DNA from: Loktanella sp. D2R18
Lineage (GTDB): Bacteria; Pseudomonadota; Alphaproteobacteria; Rhodobacterales; Rhodobacteraceae
NCBI RefSeq assembly: GCF_003318235.1
Contig: NZ_QOCG01000011.1
Span: 186,001 to 250,000 of the forward strand
DNA length: 64,000 bases
Direction: 5' to 3'
This document shows, one piece after another, positions 1 to 10,250 of the stretch. The position numbers and the translations under genes were made by a program. The first letter of the stretch is position 1; each line of letters begins with the position of its first letter. The notes under the pieces are model-generated. The model searched no databases. It saw nothing but the letters and a program-made list of their open reading frames with translations, and was not told the DNA's origin.

Positions 1-1
1 G

Positions 2-637
2 GGCACCGATGCGGGCCAAACGGTCATCCGGGCGCAAAGTGCGAATTTGGACGGAACTGTTCTAACCGAAGTGAGCTTTTTTCGCTTTGGCCCTGACGGC
101 ACCCCAACCCAACGCGTCAACGCCAAAACCGCAGAGCTTGTGCCGGGCGCTTGGGCGCTGACAGACGCAAAACAATGGTTTTTTGACACTGGCGTCAATG
201 CAGAGGCGGCGGCGATGCTACATCCCAGCCTCAATGTCGTATCGACCCTGACCCCGGATCAAATTCGCGACAGTTTCGGCACGCCCGCGTCTATCCCGAT
301 ATGGGAATTGCCTGCGTTTATTGAACGGCTCCACGCCGCCGGGTTTTCGGCGCAGCGGCATCTGGTCTGGTTCCACACCGAATTGGCATTGCCTTTCTTT
401 TTGGTCGCCATGGTCATGATTGGCGCGGCGTTTACACTGCGCCACCAACGCGGCGGACGTACCGGGTTGATGGTGATGTTTGCGATTTTGCTGGCCTTCG
501 TGATCTATTTCATTCGCAATTTTGCGCAGGTCTTGGGCGAAAACGGCCAATTGCCAGCGGTGCTCGCAGCATGGGCGCCGCCATTCGCGGCGATTGGCAT
601 TGCTTTGGGTATTTTGCTCCACAATGAGGACGGCTAA
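2..637 (+). CDS. lptG: LPS export permease LptG, C-terminal part (5' end outside window)
   Basis: C-terminal 211 residues of an LptF/LptG-family permease. The reading frame is open from the first bases of the window, so the true start lies upstream. Visible are the end of the periplasmic beta-rich domain and three hydrophobic helices at the C-terminus (starting near LALPFFLVAMVMIG, then LMVMFAILLAFVIYFI and a last helix ending ILLHNEDG), as in the YjgP/YjgQ family. LptG works with LptF and the LptB ATPase in the inner membrane to extract LPS and push it along the LptC-LptA bridge. Its TAA stop overlaps the ATG of the next gene by one base, and that gene encodes LptD, the outer-membrane end of the same pathway, which supports the assignment. 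LptG rather than LptF is inferred from position next to lptD. Confidence 0.9.
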   Translation, partial: GTDAGQTVIRAQSANLDGTVLTEVSFFRFGPDGTPTQRVNAKTAELVPGAWALTDAKQWFFDTGVNAEAAAMLHPSLNVVSTLTPDQIRDSFGTPASIPIWELPAFIERLHAAGFSAQRHLVWFHTELALPFFLVAMVMIGAAFTLRHQRGGRTGLMVMFAILLAFVIYFIRNFAQVLGENGQLPAVLAAWAPPFAAIGIALGILLHNEDG

Positions 638-2736
638 TGCGCCTGATTACGTTCTTACTACTACTGCTTTTGCCGCAGACCAGCCTCGCGCAAGGGGCTG
701 CAACCTTGGTCGCCGACAGCGTGCGGGTCACCGATGATCAGCAGCTCATTGCCACAGGGAATATCGAGGTTCTATATGAAGGAACCCGGCTGACGGCGAC
801 CGAAATTACCTATGACCCGGCGGGTGACCGGCTAACGGTCACGGGGCCGATTGTCATTCAAACGTCCGATGGGACACTGCTGATGGCGCAAAGCGGCGCG
901 CTGGACCCAACGCTCGAAAACGGCATTCTTCAGGGGGCGCGCATTGTATTGGATCAACAGCTTCAACTGGTCGCGAATCAAATTGACCGCCACGACGGGC
1001 GCTATTGGCAGCTCTACAAAACTGTTGCGACATCGTGTCAGGTATGTGGGGACGCAGCGCCGCTTTGGTCAATCCGGGCCCAGCGTGTCGTACACGATAG
1101 CGTGGAACAGCAGCTCTATTTAGACAATGCCACACTTTTGATCCGCGACATACCCGTGTTCTGGCTGCCAACATTGCGCCTTCCCGATCCTAACCTTGAG
1201 CGCGCAACTGGGTTTTTGATCCCAGAACAGCGTAACAACACGCAGCTAGGCACAGGGATTAAGGTACCCTATTTCATCACTTTAGGCGATTCCCGTGATC
1301 TTACGGTGACCCCTTATGTTTCTGAGGAAACCCGCACCCTAGAACTGATCTACCGTCAAGCCTTTCGCAAAGGCTCCCTGCGCATCGAAGGTGCCGCCAG
1401 TGATGATACACTTGAAGATGAAGATCGGTCATATATTTTTGCATCTGGAAGTTTTGATTTATCCCGCGATTACAAACTCGACTTTGACGTCGAAGCGGTC
1501 AGTGACACAGCCTATCTGGAAGACTACAGCTATTCGAGTAAAGATCGGCTTGATAGTGAGGTTTCGGTGACCCGCGTGACCGATACGGCGCTCACGCAAG
1601 TTGCTTTAACATATTATCAAACGCTGCGTGATGACGAAACGAACTCCTCATTGCCACCTATTGTCGCAAATGCGCTGTACGAAGCGCGCGATACTGAACG
1701 TTGGGGCGGCACGCTGACCTATGGCGCCAGCATCGATAGCGCCTATCGCTATAACACAACTGATGGCGACGATGGGCGCGATGTGTCGCGTATAGGCGCC
1801 TATAGCACTTGGGACGACAGCTGGATTTTGGGCAGTGGCATTGTTTTGCGAGCAGAGACCGGGATCCGTGCAGATTATTACAACGTGCAAGACGACAGCA
1901 GTTATGACAGCGATATTTTTCGCGCGGTACCTTCCGCGCAGATCACGGTCCGTTGGCCATTGGCCGCTGACAACGACGGCGGGGCGGCGCATCTGATCAC
2001 GCCGGTGCTTAGCCTTGGCTGGGCCGAAAGCTATGGCGAGACACCCCCAAATGAGGACAGTACGCGCAGCGAATTGGACCAAGGAAACCTGTTAGACCTC
2101 TCACGCTTCACCGGCGAGGACGCCGTAGAAACCGGCGCACAGGTCGCACTAGGGGTAAGCTATACGCGCATAGGCACGGCCGGCCTGGACACATCGCTGG
2201 CATTTGGACGGGTCTTGCGAGAGACGGAAAACACCGCATTCACAAGTTCGTCGGGGCTGGATGGGCTGCAATCGGATTGGCTGGTCGCCGGACAAATCAG
2301 CAGTCCGGGTGGTTTCTTGTTTGATGCCCGTGCGCTGTTTGATGATAACACGGGCCTGACCGTGGCCGATGGGCGGATCGCGTGGAAAAATGATCGGGTG
2401 TCATTGGCCGCGAATTACATTTGGCAATCTGAGGATGCTGATGAAGATCTAACCGATACAGTATCCGCCTGGACGGTCGATGCGGGGGTCGTTTTATCGG
2501 ATGCTTGGCGCGTCGATTTGGATGGGCGCTATGACATCGCAGCTGATTCCCCTGTCAGCGCCGGGATTGAGCTGGGATGGCAGAACGAATGTGTGAACAT
2601 TAACGTTTCTGCCTCGCGTAGCTACACGTCTTCCAGTACAGTTGATCCAAGTACGACTTTTGGGCTAAGTGGCTCTTTGACAGGCTTTTCCGCTGGACGC
2701 TCCGCGGCAGGCACCGTCGCAAGTTGCCGAAACTGA
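637..2736 (+). CDS. lptD: LPS-assembly protein LptD
   Basis: 699 residues, outer-membrane beta-barrel that inserts LPS into the outer leaflet together with LptE. A signal peptide is seen (residues 1-19, cleavage after SLAQ). Next comes an LptA-like OstA domain (about 22-130, repeated short strands such as LIATGNIEVLYEGTRLTA), then a long barrel region rich in alternating aromatic and polar residues to the C-terminus. Cysteines sit as a CxxC pair near residues 134/137 and again near the C-terminus (WQNECVN and the last residues ASCRN), which fits the N-to-C disulfides known for LptD; the exact pairing here is inference. The start is fixed by TAATG overlap with lptG. It is shorter than E. coli LptD (784) but normal for alphaproteobacteria. 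Confidence 0.93.
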   Translation: MRLITFLLLLLLPQTSLAQGAATLVADSVRVTDDQQLIATGNIEVLYEGTRLTATEITYDPAGDRLTVTGPIVIQTSDGTLLMAQSGALDPTLENGILQGARIVLDQQLQLVANQIDRHDGRYWQLYKTVATSCQVCGDAAPLWSIRAQRVVHDSVEQQLYLDNATLLIRDIPVFWLPTLRLPDPNLERATGFLIPEQRNNTQLGTGIKVPYFITLGDSRDLTVTPYVSEETRTLELIYRQAFRKGSLRIEGAASDDTLEDEDRSYIFASGSFDLSRDYKLDFDVEAVSDTAYLEDYSYSSKDRLDSEVSVTRVTDTALTQVALTYYQTLRDDETNSSLPPIVANALYEARDTERWGGTLTYGASIDSAYRYNTTDGDDGRDVSRIGAYSTWDDSWILGSGIVLRAETGIRADYYNVQDDSSYDSDIFRAVPSAQITVRWPLAADNDGGAAHLITPVLSLGWAESYGETPPNEDSTRSELDQGNLLDLSRFTGEDAVETGAQVALGVSYTRIGTAGLDTSLAFGRVLRETENTAFTSSSGLDGLQSDWLVAGQISSPGGFLFDARALFDDNTGLTVADGRIAWKNDRVSLAANYIWQSEDADEDLTDTVSAWTVDAGVVLSDAWRVDLDGRYDIAADSPVSAGIELGWQNECVNINVSASRSYTSSSTVDPSTTFGLSGSLTGFSAGRSAAGTVASCRN

Positions 2737-2756
2737 TTGCAAGAACGAGGACACCG

Positions 2757-3974
2757 ATGCGCCTATTTACCTATTTCGCCGTTATTCTGGCTTGGGCACT
2801 GACAAGCAGCAGCGCAGCACTGGCACAGGGGCAATTGACCCCGGTAATCACCGTCAACGATAAAGTCGTGACCCGCTACGAGTTGAACCAACGGATGCGG
2901 CTTTTGGAACTGTTCCGCACGCCCGGCGATTTGAATGAGGTCGCCCGTGAAGGGCTGATCGAAGATCGGCTGAAGCAGCAAGAAATGGACCGCGTTGGGC
3001 TACAGCTGGACCCCGCGTCACTTGAAACCGCGCTGAATGATTTTGCCGCGCGCGCCAATATGACATTGCCGCAGTTCACAAATGTCTTGGCACAAAACAA
3101 TGTCGATGTCGAAACGCTTCGTGATTTTGTTGCGGTCGGCGTTGCTTGGCGCGACTATGTGCGCGCCCGCTATAGCCGCGAAGTCACAATCACAGATGCC
3201 GACATTGAACGCGCGTTGCAGGCCCAAGGCACCCAACCCACCCAGATTGAGGTCTTGCTTTCCGAAATTATCATCGCGCCACCGCCAGATCGGCAGGTCC
3301 AAGCCGCACAAGCCGCGCGCGAGATTTCGCAAATGCGCTCTTATGCCGAATTTGAAGCCGCCGCGCGCCAAGTCTCTGCGCTCCCGTCACGTGAAAACGG
3401 CGGGCGTCTGGGCTGGCTGCCGATTTCAAACTACCCGCCCCAGCTACAACAAATCTTGCTTGATCTTGCCCCCGGTGAAGTGACCGAGCCTATCGAAATC
3501 CCGAATGCGATTGCGCTGTTTCAAAAACGTGGCATGCGCGAAGCCCCGCGCGCCCTACAAGCCCCGGTTAGCATCGACTACGCCGCCTACTACATTCCCG
3601 GTGGCCAATCGGACGCAGCCCGGAACACGGCGGCCGATGTGAAAAATAGCGTCGACACCTGCGACGATCTTTATGGGATAGCGCGTAACCAGCCTGCCGA
3701 AGTGCTTGACCGCCTTGTCGTCGCCCCATCCGAGATTTCAAGTGATGTCGCGCTTGAGCTCGCCCGGCTTGATCCAGGTGAAGTGTCGTACAATCTGACC
3801 CGCGACAATGGCGAAACATTGGTATTCTTGATGATGTGTGCTCGCAATCAGGCTGGCAGCGACACCATCGATCCAGCCGCCGTGCGCAATCAACTGACAA
3901 GCCAAAGGCTCGCTGGATTGGCGGATGCATTGGTTGCGGATCTGCGGGCATCGGCAGTGATCACGTCACGATGA
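2757..3974 (+). CDS. surA: SurA-like periplasmic peptidyl-prolyl isomerase/chaperone
   Basis: 405 residues. Start chosen at ATG 2757 because a GAGG Shine-Dalgarno lies just before it and it gives a clean signal peptide (MRLFTYFAVILAW...ALAQ); an in-frame ATG at 2724 inside lptD is less likely. After the signal comes a SurA N-terminal chaperone region (about 30-170) beginning with the family pattern TPVITVNDKVVTRYELNQR, then one parvulin-type PPIase domain (about 175-275, containing ENGGRLGWLP). The second parvulin domain is not obvious, and the C-terminal 130 residues are divergent. It helps outer-membrane proteins, including LptD, reach the Bam machine. Gene order lptD-surA-pdxA-rsmA is the classical one. 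Confidence 0.88.
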   Translation: MRLFTYFAVILAWALTSSSAALAQGQLTPVITVNDKVVTRYELNQRMRLLELFRTPGDLNEVAREGLIEDRLKQQEMDRVGLQLDPASLETALNDFAARANMTLPQFTNVLAQNNVDVETLRDFVAVGVAWRDYVRARYSREVTITDADIERALQAQGTQPTQIEVLLSEIIIAPPPDRQVQAAQAAREISQMRSYAEFEAAARQVSALPSRENGGRLGWLPISNYPPQLQQILLDLAPGEVTEPIEIPNAIALFQKRGMREAPRALQAPVSIDYAAYYIPGGQSDAARNTAADVKNSVDTCDDLYGIARNQPAEVLDRLVVAPSEISSDVALELARLDPGEVSYNLTRDNGETLVFLMMCARNQAGSDTIDPAAVRNQLTSQRLAGLADALVADLRASAVITSR

Positions 3975-4942
3975 AACCGATCGCGATCAGCTGTGGCGAA
4001 CCGGCGGGCATCGGCCCCGAAATCGCGGCAGCTGCATGGGATCAGTTGCGAGACCAGATACCACTACTTTGGATCGGCGACCCGGCGCACCTGCCTGCAG
4101 GCACCCCTTACCAAACCGTCACAGACGCGGCTGAAGCCGCGTCACTTAGCCCAAATGCCCTACCCGTGCTTGCACAGGATTTTGGACCAATGGCCACCGC
4201 GGGCGTTGCCAACCCCGCCCATGCCCAAGGTGTGATTGACGCCATCGCAACAGGTGTGGCATTGACCCGTAGCGGTATGACACGCGCGCTTTGCACTGCG
4301 CCAATAAACAAAGCCGCGCTAATCAACGGGGCTGACTTTCCTTATCCCGGTCACACCGAATATTTGGCTGCGTTAGCGGACACCGATCAAGTTGTGATGA
4401 TGCTCGCCTGTGACGCGCTGCGCGTTGTGCCGACGACAATTCACATCCCTTTGAATGCTGTGGCCACGCAACTGACTGCAAGTTTGCTGACAGATACATT
4501 GCTGATCACCCATGCCGCACTGCGCCGTGATTTCGGGATCGCGGTGCCACGCATCGCTGTGGCTGGGCTGAACCCGCATGCAGGCGAAGATGGCAAAATG
4601 GGACAGGAAGAGATCGACATGATCGCGCCCGTGCTAACGGCATTGCGCGCGCAAGGTATGGATGTGACCGGCCCCCTTCCCGCTGATACGATGTTTCATG
4701 CGGGCGCACGCGCAAAATACGATGTCGCCGTTTGCATGTATCATGACCAAGCTCTGATCCCGATTAAAACGCTTGATTTTTCAGGTGGAGTGAATGTGAC
4801 GTTGGGGCTACCGTTTATTCGCACGTCTCCTGACCACGGCACCGCCTTTGACATCGCGGGGCAAGGCGTTGCAGATCCGACATCGATGATTGCAGCCATT
4901 AAAATGGCTGCAACGATGGCAGACAGCCGAGAACAAATTTAG
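3971..4942 (+). CDS. pdxA: 4-hydroxythreonine-4-phosphate dehydrogenase PdxA
   Basis: 323 residues. NAD-dependent oxidation of 4-phosphohydroxy-L-threonine in vitamin B6 (pyridoxal phosphate) synthesis, cytoplasmic, metal dependent. The start at ATG 3971 overlaps the surA stop as ATGA, and translation begins [17 protein letters not shown], the typical PdxA N-terminus. Other family marks are the [17 protein letters not shown] stretch, the metal-binding histidines in GHTEY and MYHDQALIP, and the C-terminal [14 protein letters not shown]. Full length for the family. Probably co-transcribed and translationally coupled with surA. Confidence 0.95.
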   Translation: MKPIAISCGEPAGIGPEIAAAAWDQLRDQIPLLWIGDPAHLPAGTPYQTVTDAAEAASLSPNALPVLAQDFGPMATAGVANPAHAQGVIDAIATGVALTRSGMTRALCTAPINKAALINGADFPYPGHTEYLAALADTDQVVMMLACDALRVVPTTIHIPLNAVATQLTASLLTDTLLITHAALRRDFGIAVPRIAVAGLNPHAGEDGKMGQEEIDMIAPVLTALRAQGMDVTGPLPADTMFHAGARAKYDVAVCMYHDQALIPIKTLDFSGGVNVTLGLPFIRTSPDHGTAFDIAGQGVADPTSMIAAIKMAATMADSREQI

Positions 4943-4944
4943 AC

Positions 4945-5793
4945 ATGAGCACCATCGACAATCTTCCACCGCTGCGCGACGTGATCGCCACCCATGAATT
5001 GGCCGCAAAGAAGTCTTTGGGGCAGAACTTTTTGCTCGACCTTAATCTCACCGCCAAAATCGCGCGGCTTGCGGGCGATGTTTCTGCGGCGGATGTGCTC
5101 GAAATCGGTCCCGGTCCGGGTGGTCTGACACGCGGCCTATTGGCCGAAGGGGCGCGCCGTGTTTTGGCGATAGAAAAAGACCCCCGCTGTATGCCTGCGC
5201 TGGCCGAGATTGAAGCTGCGTACCCCGGACAATTGCAGGTGATCAATGGGGATGCGCTTGATGTGAACCCGCTCGAACATCTGACCGCGCCAATCAAAAT
5301 CGCGGCAAACCTGCCTTATAATGTCGGGACTGAATTGCTTGTGCGCTGGCTGACGCCACCGGCTTGGCCCCCATTTTGGGAAAGCCTGACGTTGATGTTC
5401 CAGCGCGAAGTTGCCCAACGTATCGTCGCTCAGCCGGGTAACAAGGCTTACGGTCGCCTTGCCCTACTTGCGCAATGGCGTAGCGACCCGCGTATCGTGC
5501 TTGATCTCCCACCCGAGGCCTTTAGCCCGCCACCCAAAGTAAATTCCGCTGTCGTGCATCTGACTGCACTGCCTGCGCCACGCTATCCGGCTGATCCTGC
5601 CGTCCTGAACAAGGTCGTCGCAGCCGCGTTCAACCAGCGACGCAAGATGCTCCGCTCTGCGTTGAAATCCGTCAGCCCTGATATTGAAACGCATTTGGCC
5701 GCTGTCGGGATCAAGCCCACAGAACGCGGCGAACAGGTCGGACTTGAGGCGTTTTGTGCCCTTGCCCGACAGGTCGCGGACAATCCCACATAA
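4945..5793 (+). CDS. rsmA: 16S rRNA (adenine1518-N6/adenine1519-N6)-dimethyltransferase RsmA
   Basis: 282 residues. Dimethylates two adjacent adenines in the 3' hairpin of 16S rRNA (KsgA family). Seen: the N-terminal [11 protein letters not shown] motif, SAM-binding [16 protein letters not shown], the catalytic NLPYNV motif (residues about 119-124), and the C-terminal [12 protein letters not shown] helix. It starts two bases after the pdxA stop, so it is the last gene of the lptF/G-lptD-surA-pdxA-rsmA unit, and it is followed at once by a hairpin terminator. Confidence 0.96.
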   Translation: MSTIDNLPPLRDVIATHELAAKKSLGQNFLLDLNLTAKIARLAGDVSAADVLEIGPGPGGLTRGLLAEGARRVLAIEKDPRCMPALAEIEAAYPGQLQVINGDALDVNPLEHLTAPIKIAANLPYNVGTELLVRWLTPPAWPPFWESLTLMFQREVAQRIVAQPGNKAYGRLALLAQWRSDPRIVLDLPPEAFSPPPKVNSAVVHLTALPAPRYPADPAVLNKVVAAAFNQRRKMLRSALKSVSPDIETHLAAVGIKPTERGEQVGLEAFCALARQVADNPT

Positions 5794-5796
5794 AAG

Positions 5797-5817
5797 GCCC
5801 CCCGAAAATCGGAGGGC
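5797..5817. terminator. Hairpin between convergent rsmA and DUF4167 gene
   Basis: Inverted repeat GCCCCCCGA / TCGGAGGGC with a three-base loop and one mismatch, placed in the 31-base gap between the converging stops. On the minus strand it is followed by CCTTTTA, on the plus strand by GATTTGATT, so it probably ends transcription from both sides. Confidence 0.7.
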
Positions 5818-5824
5818 GATTTGA

Positions 5825-6367
5825 TTATTCTGCGGCCTCTGGCGCATTATCGTCGCTTGGGCGCGCCTCGGCCTTAGGCTTGCGCGGGGCGCGGGGTTTG
5901 CGGGCGCGCGGTTTTGGTTTTTCTTCGGGCGTTTCAACGAGCCCATGGTCCGGAGTATCGGCAGCTTCGATATCAGGCTGCTCTTCGAGCCCCGCTGCTG
6001 CAGGCTGTTCCGTACTTGCAGCTTCTTGTGCTTTGATCCGCTCTTGACGTTCGCGGTCGCGTTCGGCCTGGCGTTCGCGGTTTTGGGCTTCTTGCTCTTC
6101 GCGGCGTTGATCAACTTCGCGCTGCGCTTCGGCCAACATACGTGTGTAATGCTCTGCGTGTTGCGCAAAGTTTTCAGCGTTTACACGGTCGCCAGATAGC
6201 TGCGCGTCACGATGAAGCTGGTTATATTTTTCAATGATCTGTTGCGGCGTTCCGCGCACTTTTCCATCCGGACCAGAGCTATCAAACACGCGGTTGATAA
6301 TGTTGCCGCCAGACGGGCGGTTATTATTACGGTTTTTGTTCCGTGACCGGGACTTCGATGATCTCAT
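5825..6367 (-). CDS. DUF4167 domain protein, basic N-terminus and charged coiled-coil
   Basis: 180 residues. Start chosen at the ATG giving MRSSKSRSRNKNRNNN, since this very basic Asn/Arg-rich start followed by NIINRVFDSSGPDGKVRGT is the conserved DUF4167 core of alphaproteobacteria (about residues 15-85, including QHAEHYTRML). After it comes a Glu/Arg/Gln-rich helical stretch (about 85-120) and a low-complexity Pro/Lys/Arg/Ala tail. The function of the family is not established; the basic N-terminus suggests RNA or ribosome contact (inference). The 225-base stretch upstream, between this gene and the end of prmC, holds no gene that I can see and presumably carries the promoter. Confidence 0.85.
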   Translation of the reverse strand: MRSSKSRSRNKNRNNNRPSGGNIINRVFDSSGPDGKVRGTPQQIIEKYNQLHRDAQLSGDRVNAENFAQHAEHYTRMLAEAQREVDQRREEQEAQNRERQAERDRERQERIKAQEAASTEQPAAAGLEEQPDIEAADTPDHGLVETPEEKPKPRARKPRAPRKPKAEARPSDDNAPEAAE

Positions 6368-6592
6368 TGATTTGCTTTCAAGCCTTTGGCTGTCGTTGCG
6401 CTGGCCGCATCGCGCTGTCTTGCACGTCTTAAAAAAAATTGGCCTTGCGATGTATTGGCGACTTATCGGGGGGAGATCCAATTTGGCCCTCTTACCGTCC
6501 GATGTCTTTGAATAAACATGTGATGTGGTTCAAGACAAGTAAAATTTGTGCAAAGCTTACGTTTTTTACGCCAAAGCTGCGGATTTATGCGG

Positions 6593-7372
6593 CTAATTTG
6601 GCATTTGCGCTGCGACAACTCGGTCGCGCCCGTCAAAATCTTGATGCACCTGCACGTCGATCAACCCTGTATCAACAATCATTGCAGCGACAGCATTCGC
6701 TTGGGTCGGTCCGATTTCGACGATCAACCGCCCACCCGGCGCCAGATGCGCGGGTGCACCACCACATATGATGCGGTAGGCGCTCAGCCCATCAGCCTCA
6801 TCGGTGAGCGCCATACGCGGTTCATATAGCCGCACTTCGGGTTGGAGCCCCTCCATTTCGGACCGCGCGATATAGGGCGGATTGCTCACGATCAGATCGA
6901 ATGTCCCACTGATCTGTGCGAACCAATCTGACTGCATGAAATCCGCGCGCGCACCAATTTCTAGAGCGGCACAGTTTTGCTGCGCAACCTCTAAAGCAGC
7001 GTCTGAAAGATCGGCCCCCACCCCTTGCGCATCGACGCGCGCGGCCAGCAAAGACAAAAGAATACAGCCCGACCCGGTTCCCAGATCCAACACCCGAGTA
7101 AATGCAGTTTCGAGCGCGCAGGTAATCAGGGTTTCTGTGTCTGGCCGCGGGTCCAAAACGGCCTCTGTCACGATAAACCGATGCGCATAGAAATCGCGGT
7201 AGCCCAAAATCTGTGACATCGGAACACGTTGCGCGCGCCGCGCGACCATCGCAAGAAAATCACCGGTTTCGCCGCCGTTCCGCCACAGCAACCGTGCTTC
7301 GCGTTGCGGGTCAGAAATGCCCGCCTCCGCCAAAAGCGCGGCGCCACGTTGCAGCAAATCGTCTGAAATCAC
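6593..7372 (-). CDS. prmC: Peptide chain release factor N5-glutamine methyltransferase PrmC
   Basis: 259 residues. Methylates the glutamine of the GGQ motif in release factors, raising termination efficiency. Seen: N-terminal helical domain, SAM-binding [16 protein letters not shown] (about residues 90-105) and the catalytic NPPYIA motif for Gln/Asn N-methylation. Its ATG overlaps the stop of prfA as ATGA, so the methyltransferase is translationally coupled to its substrate RF1, a very common arrangement. Confidence 0.95.
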   Translation of the reverse strand: MISDDLLQRGAALLAEAGISDPQREARLLWRNGGETGDFLAMVARRAQRVPMSQILGYRDFYAHRFIVTEAVLDPRPDTETLITCALETAFTRVLDLGTGSGCILLSLLAARVDAQGVGADLSDAALEVAQQNCAALEIGARADFMQSDWFAQISGTFDLIVSNPPYIARSEMEGLQPEVRLYEPRMALTDEADGLSAYRIICGGAPAHLAPGGRLIVEIGPTQANAVAAMIVDTGLIDVQVHQDFDGRDRVVAAQMPN

Positions 7373-8424
7373 GCGCCCATTTCCGCAAGAAGCGTCGCTT
7401 GGGCATCGGCCTGAAGCGCCAGAATCGTTTCCTCAAGATCGCCTTGCATCACTTGGTTCAGCGAATAAAGCGTCAGGTTAATACGGTGATCGGTCATCCG
7501 CCCTTGCGGGAAATTATAGGTGCGTATCCGTTCCGAGCGATCGCCTGACCCCACCTGCGCTTTGCGGTCCGCAGAGCGTTCGCCATCCACGCGTTGGCGT
7601 TCTAGGTCAAACAATCGGGTCTTCAACACCTGCATCGCGATTTCGCGGTTCCGGTGTTGTGACTTTTCAGCGCTGACGACGATGATTCCTGTGGGGATGT
7701 GCAAAATACGGACAGCAGAATCGGTGGTGTTCACGTGCTGGCCGCCTGATCCAGACGCGCGCATCGTATCAATGCGTAGATCACCGGGGTTAATTTGCAC
7801 GTCGACATCTTCGGCCTCAGGCAACACCGCAACAGTCGCGGCAGATGTGTGAATCCGCCCGCCACTTTCGGTTTCGGGCACGCGCTGCACCCGATGTACG
7901 CCGCTTTCATATTTCAGCTTTGCAAAGACACCATCGCCCGCAACCCGCGCGACAACCTCTTTGATGCCACCAAGCTCTGTTTCCGACATTTCAAGAATTT
8001 CAAACTTCCAGCCCTGCCCTTCGGAATAGCGTTGGTACATACGCAGCAAATCAGCCGCGAAAAGCGATGCCTCATCACCACCGGTACCGGGACGAATTTC
8101 GACCAACGCGGGGCGTCCATCGGCGGCATCTTTTGGCAAAAGTGCAAGCTGCACACCGTGCTCAGAGGCTTCAAGCGCCGCTCTTAGGTCAGGCAATTCG
8201 GCCTCGGCCAGCTCCTTCATCTCGGGATCCGCCAGCATGGCTTCTGCATCTGCAATCTGCGCGACCAAGTCTTTATAGGCAGTCACGGTTTCGACTACGG
8301 GCCGCAGTTCCGCATATTCTCGGCCCAAGACCGCAATTTCATTCCCGGCAGAGCCATCGGCCATCTTGGCCTCTAGGAACTGAAAACGGTCGATGATTTG
8401 TTCAATTTTATCGGATGCTATCAT
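7369..8424 (-). CDS. prfA: Peptide chain release factor 1
   Basis: 351 residues. Recognises UAA/UAG stop codons and triggers peptidyl-tRNA hydrolysis. Seen: RF1 N-terminal helical region, the codon-recognition segment [19 protein letters not shown], and the catalytic GSGGQHVN loop near residue 230, followed by [12 protein letters not shown]. The RIHTS segment supports RF1 over RF2. Upstream partner of prmC in the same operon. No programmed frameshift, as expected for RF1. Confidence 0.96.
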   Translation of the reverse strand: MIASDKIEQIIDRFQFLEAKMADGSAGNEIAVLGREYAELRPVVETVTAYKDLVAQIADAEAMLADPEMKELAEAELPDLRAALEASEHGVQLALLPKDAADGRPALVEIRPGTGGDEASLFAADLLRMYQRYSEGQGWKFEILEMSETELGGIKEVVARVAGDGVFAKLKYESGVHRVQRVPETESGGRIHTSAATVAVLPEAEDVDVQINPGDLRIDTMRASGSGGQHVNTTDSAVRILHIPTGIIVVSAEKSQHRNREIAMQVLKTRLFDLERQRVDGERSADRKAQVGSGDRSERIRTYNFPQGRMTDHRINLTLYSLNQVMQGDLEETILALQADAQATLLAEMGA

Positions 8425-8442
8425 GGCACCCGGATTGGCGGA

Positions 8443-8874
8443 TCAAAGCGGCTCGGTCAAGGGGGCAAGCGTGGTGATCCACCCCAAGATACGGGTTTTA
8501 TTTACACCCATGTCCGATCTACCGAACCGCAGATGCCCTGCTATAACCAACAAATCACCCTGCACCGACGCCGTCGTATAGTCTGGAAATCCCCAAAGCG
8601 CAGAGCGCGTCTCAAAGGTGATTGTCCCATCTTCGACGCTGCCCGCAATCACGCGGGTACGCAGCGTGGCAAGGGCGCGCTGTTCGACCGCCTGCAAGAC
8701 ATCGACAGTTGGCGCGATGATTTTGCGCGCCGCTTGAAACCCACCTGTGCTTTGCAGATCGCCGACTTCGGTCGGCACCGCAGCCTTGTGGCGCGCGTCC
8801 AGTCGGGTCGGCGCAAGCCGCACATACCCCATCAGACCGATGAGAATAACCAAAAATAATAAGACGATGCGCAT
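8443..8874 (-). CDS. DUF1499 family protein with N-terminal membrane anchor
   Basis: 143 residues. The start is placed at ATG 8874, preceded by GGAG at good spacing; a TTG six codons upstream is possible. A single hydrophobic segment (RIVLLFLVILIGLMGYVRL) may anchor or export it. The rest matches DUF1499, with the C-terminal FGRSDMGVNKTRI pattern and a preceding WGFPDY. The biochemical role of the family is not known to me. It lies 18 bases beyond the prfA start on the same strand, so it may be read upstream of prfA-prmC in one transcript. Confidence 0.8.
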   Translation of the reverse strand: MRIVLLFLVILIGLMGYVRLAPTRLDARHKAAVPTEVGDLQSTGGFQAARKIIAPTVDVLQAVEQRALATLRTRVIAGSVEDGTITFETRSALWGFPDYTTASVQGDLLVIAGHLRFGRSDMGVNKTRILGWITTLAPLTEPL

Positions 8875-8948
8875 CAGCGTGTTACTCCACAAACTTGAGA
8901 GGACGAATTTTGGTGGCTCGGTCGTGAAAAGCGCAAAACAGCTGTCCT

Positions 8949-10112
8949 CTACCCGCCCCCAAGCGGCAAAGCCCGCTCAATCAATCGCGCGAAATAAGAG
9001 GCCCCCACAGGCGCTGCATCATCATCAAAATCAAATTCTGGATGGTGCAATCCCGCCGTATCACCATTGCCGATAAACAAATATGCGCCGGGACGCTTTT
9101 CGAGCAAATAGGCGAAATCCTCTGCCGCCATTTCACGGCTGCCGTTATCGTCAACCTCGGCGGACACTTCGCGCGCCACCTCAGCAGCGAATGCCGTGCG
9201 TTCAGGATCATTAATTGTCGCAGGGTAGCCGACCTCATAGGTCAAATCTGCCTTCACACCAAAGGCGGCCGCCTGCCCCGCGACGATCTCTTTAAGCCGT
9301 TTCATCACCAGTGCCTGCACTTCGCGGTTGAACGTGCGCACGGTGCCGCTGATTTCGGCGGTTTCAGGGATAATATTATTCGCTGAACCCGAATGGAGTT
9401 GCGTAACAGAGACAACCAGATCGTCTTGCGTAAAATGATTGCGGCTCACGATAGTTTGCACCGCCCCGTAAATCGCCACGGCAGCCACCAGCGGATCATT
9501 GGTTTCATGCGGGGTTGCGGCGTGCCCGCCCGTACCCGTGATAACCACGCGGAATTCGTCGACAGCGGCCAGAACCGGCCCCGGCGTCGCCGAAAATGCC
9601 CCCACTGGCAACCCAGGCGTATTATGCAACGCATAGACCTGCGCGATGTCGAAGCGTTCAAGCATTCCTTCGCGCACCATCACATCGCCCCCGCCGCCGG
9701 CCTCTTCGGCGGGCTGAAAAATAAGCGCGACGCGGCCTGCAAAATTGCGCGTTTCCGCCAAATACTTTGCCGCACCCAGTAGCATGGTCGTGTGGCCATC
9801 GTGACCACAGGCGTGCATTTTCCCGGGCACTGTTGAAGCGTGTTCCAACCCGGTCAGCTCGTCCATTGGCAGGGCATCCATATCCGCGCGCAACCCAATC
9901 GTCGGCCCCGGTGCATTGCCTTCAATGATCGCGACCAACCCCGATGTTGCAATCCCTTCGTGAATGTCAGTCACGCCAAATTCGCGCAGGCGTTCGACAA
10001 CAAAACCGGCCGTTTCGTGGCAATCAAACTGCAATTCTGGATGCGCGTGCAAGTGACGACGCCATGTCTTCATGTCTTCGGCATAGTCAGCAATACGGTT
10101 AATAATGGGCAT
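8949..10112 (-). CDS. M20 family metallo-amidohydrolase (hippurate hydrolase-like)
   Basis: 387 residues. Zinc- or manganese-dependent hydrolase of N-acyl amino acids or related amides, family M20D. Metal and catalytic motifs: LHAHPEL near residue 20, GLRADMDALPM, HACGHDGHTTMLLGAA (metal ligands), and FQPAEEAGGGG (catalytic Glu pair). A dimerisation domain is inserted in the middle (about 185-300). The substrate cannot be read from sequence: hippurate, N-acetyl amino acids and indole-3-acetyl conjugates are all used by this family. Alone on the minus strand, divergent from mazG. Confidence 0.9.
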   Translation of the reverse strand: MPIINRIADYAEDMKTWRRHLHAHPELQFDCHETAGFVVERLREFGVTDIHEGIATSGLVAIIEGNAPGPTIGLRADMDALPMDELTGLEHASTVPGKMHACGHDGHTTMLLGAAKYLAETRNFAGRVALIFQPAEEAGGGGDVMVREGMLERFDIAQVYALHNTPGLPVGAFSATPGPVLAAVDEFRVVITGTGGHAATPHETNDPLVAAVAIYGAVQTIVSRNHFTQDDLVVSVTQLHSGSANNIIPETAEISGTVRTFNREVQALVMKRLKEIVAGQAAAFGVKADLTYEVGYPATINDPERTAFAAEVAREVSAEVDDNGSREMAAEDFAYLLEKRPGAYLFIGNGDTAGLHHPEFDFDDDAAPVGASYFARLIERALPLGGG

Positions 10113-10250
10113 CTAAGGTGGCTTTCTAAAATACAAATAATACTTCCGAAAAGCTGCCAATTCCGCGCAACTGTCAAGCCCCTGCAATGACGGTCTTGGC
10201 GCGGGGCGCGCTGTTGGCTAATCTTTGTGCAAACAACAAAGGCCACCCAA

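Noticed and set aside
5464-6168. 234-codon open frame on - across the rsmA end and DUF4167 gene
   Set aside because: Crosses the terminator and two well-supported genes and shows no family pattern.
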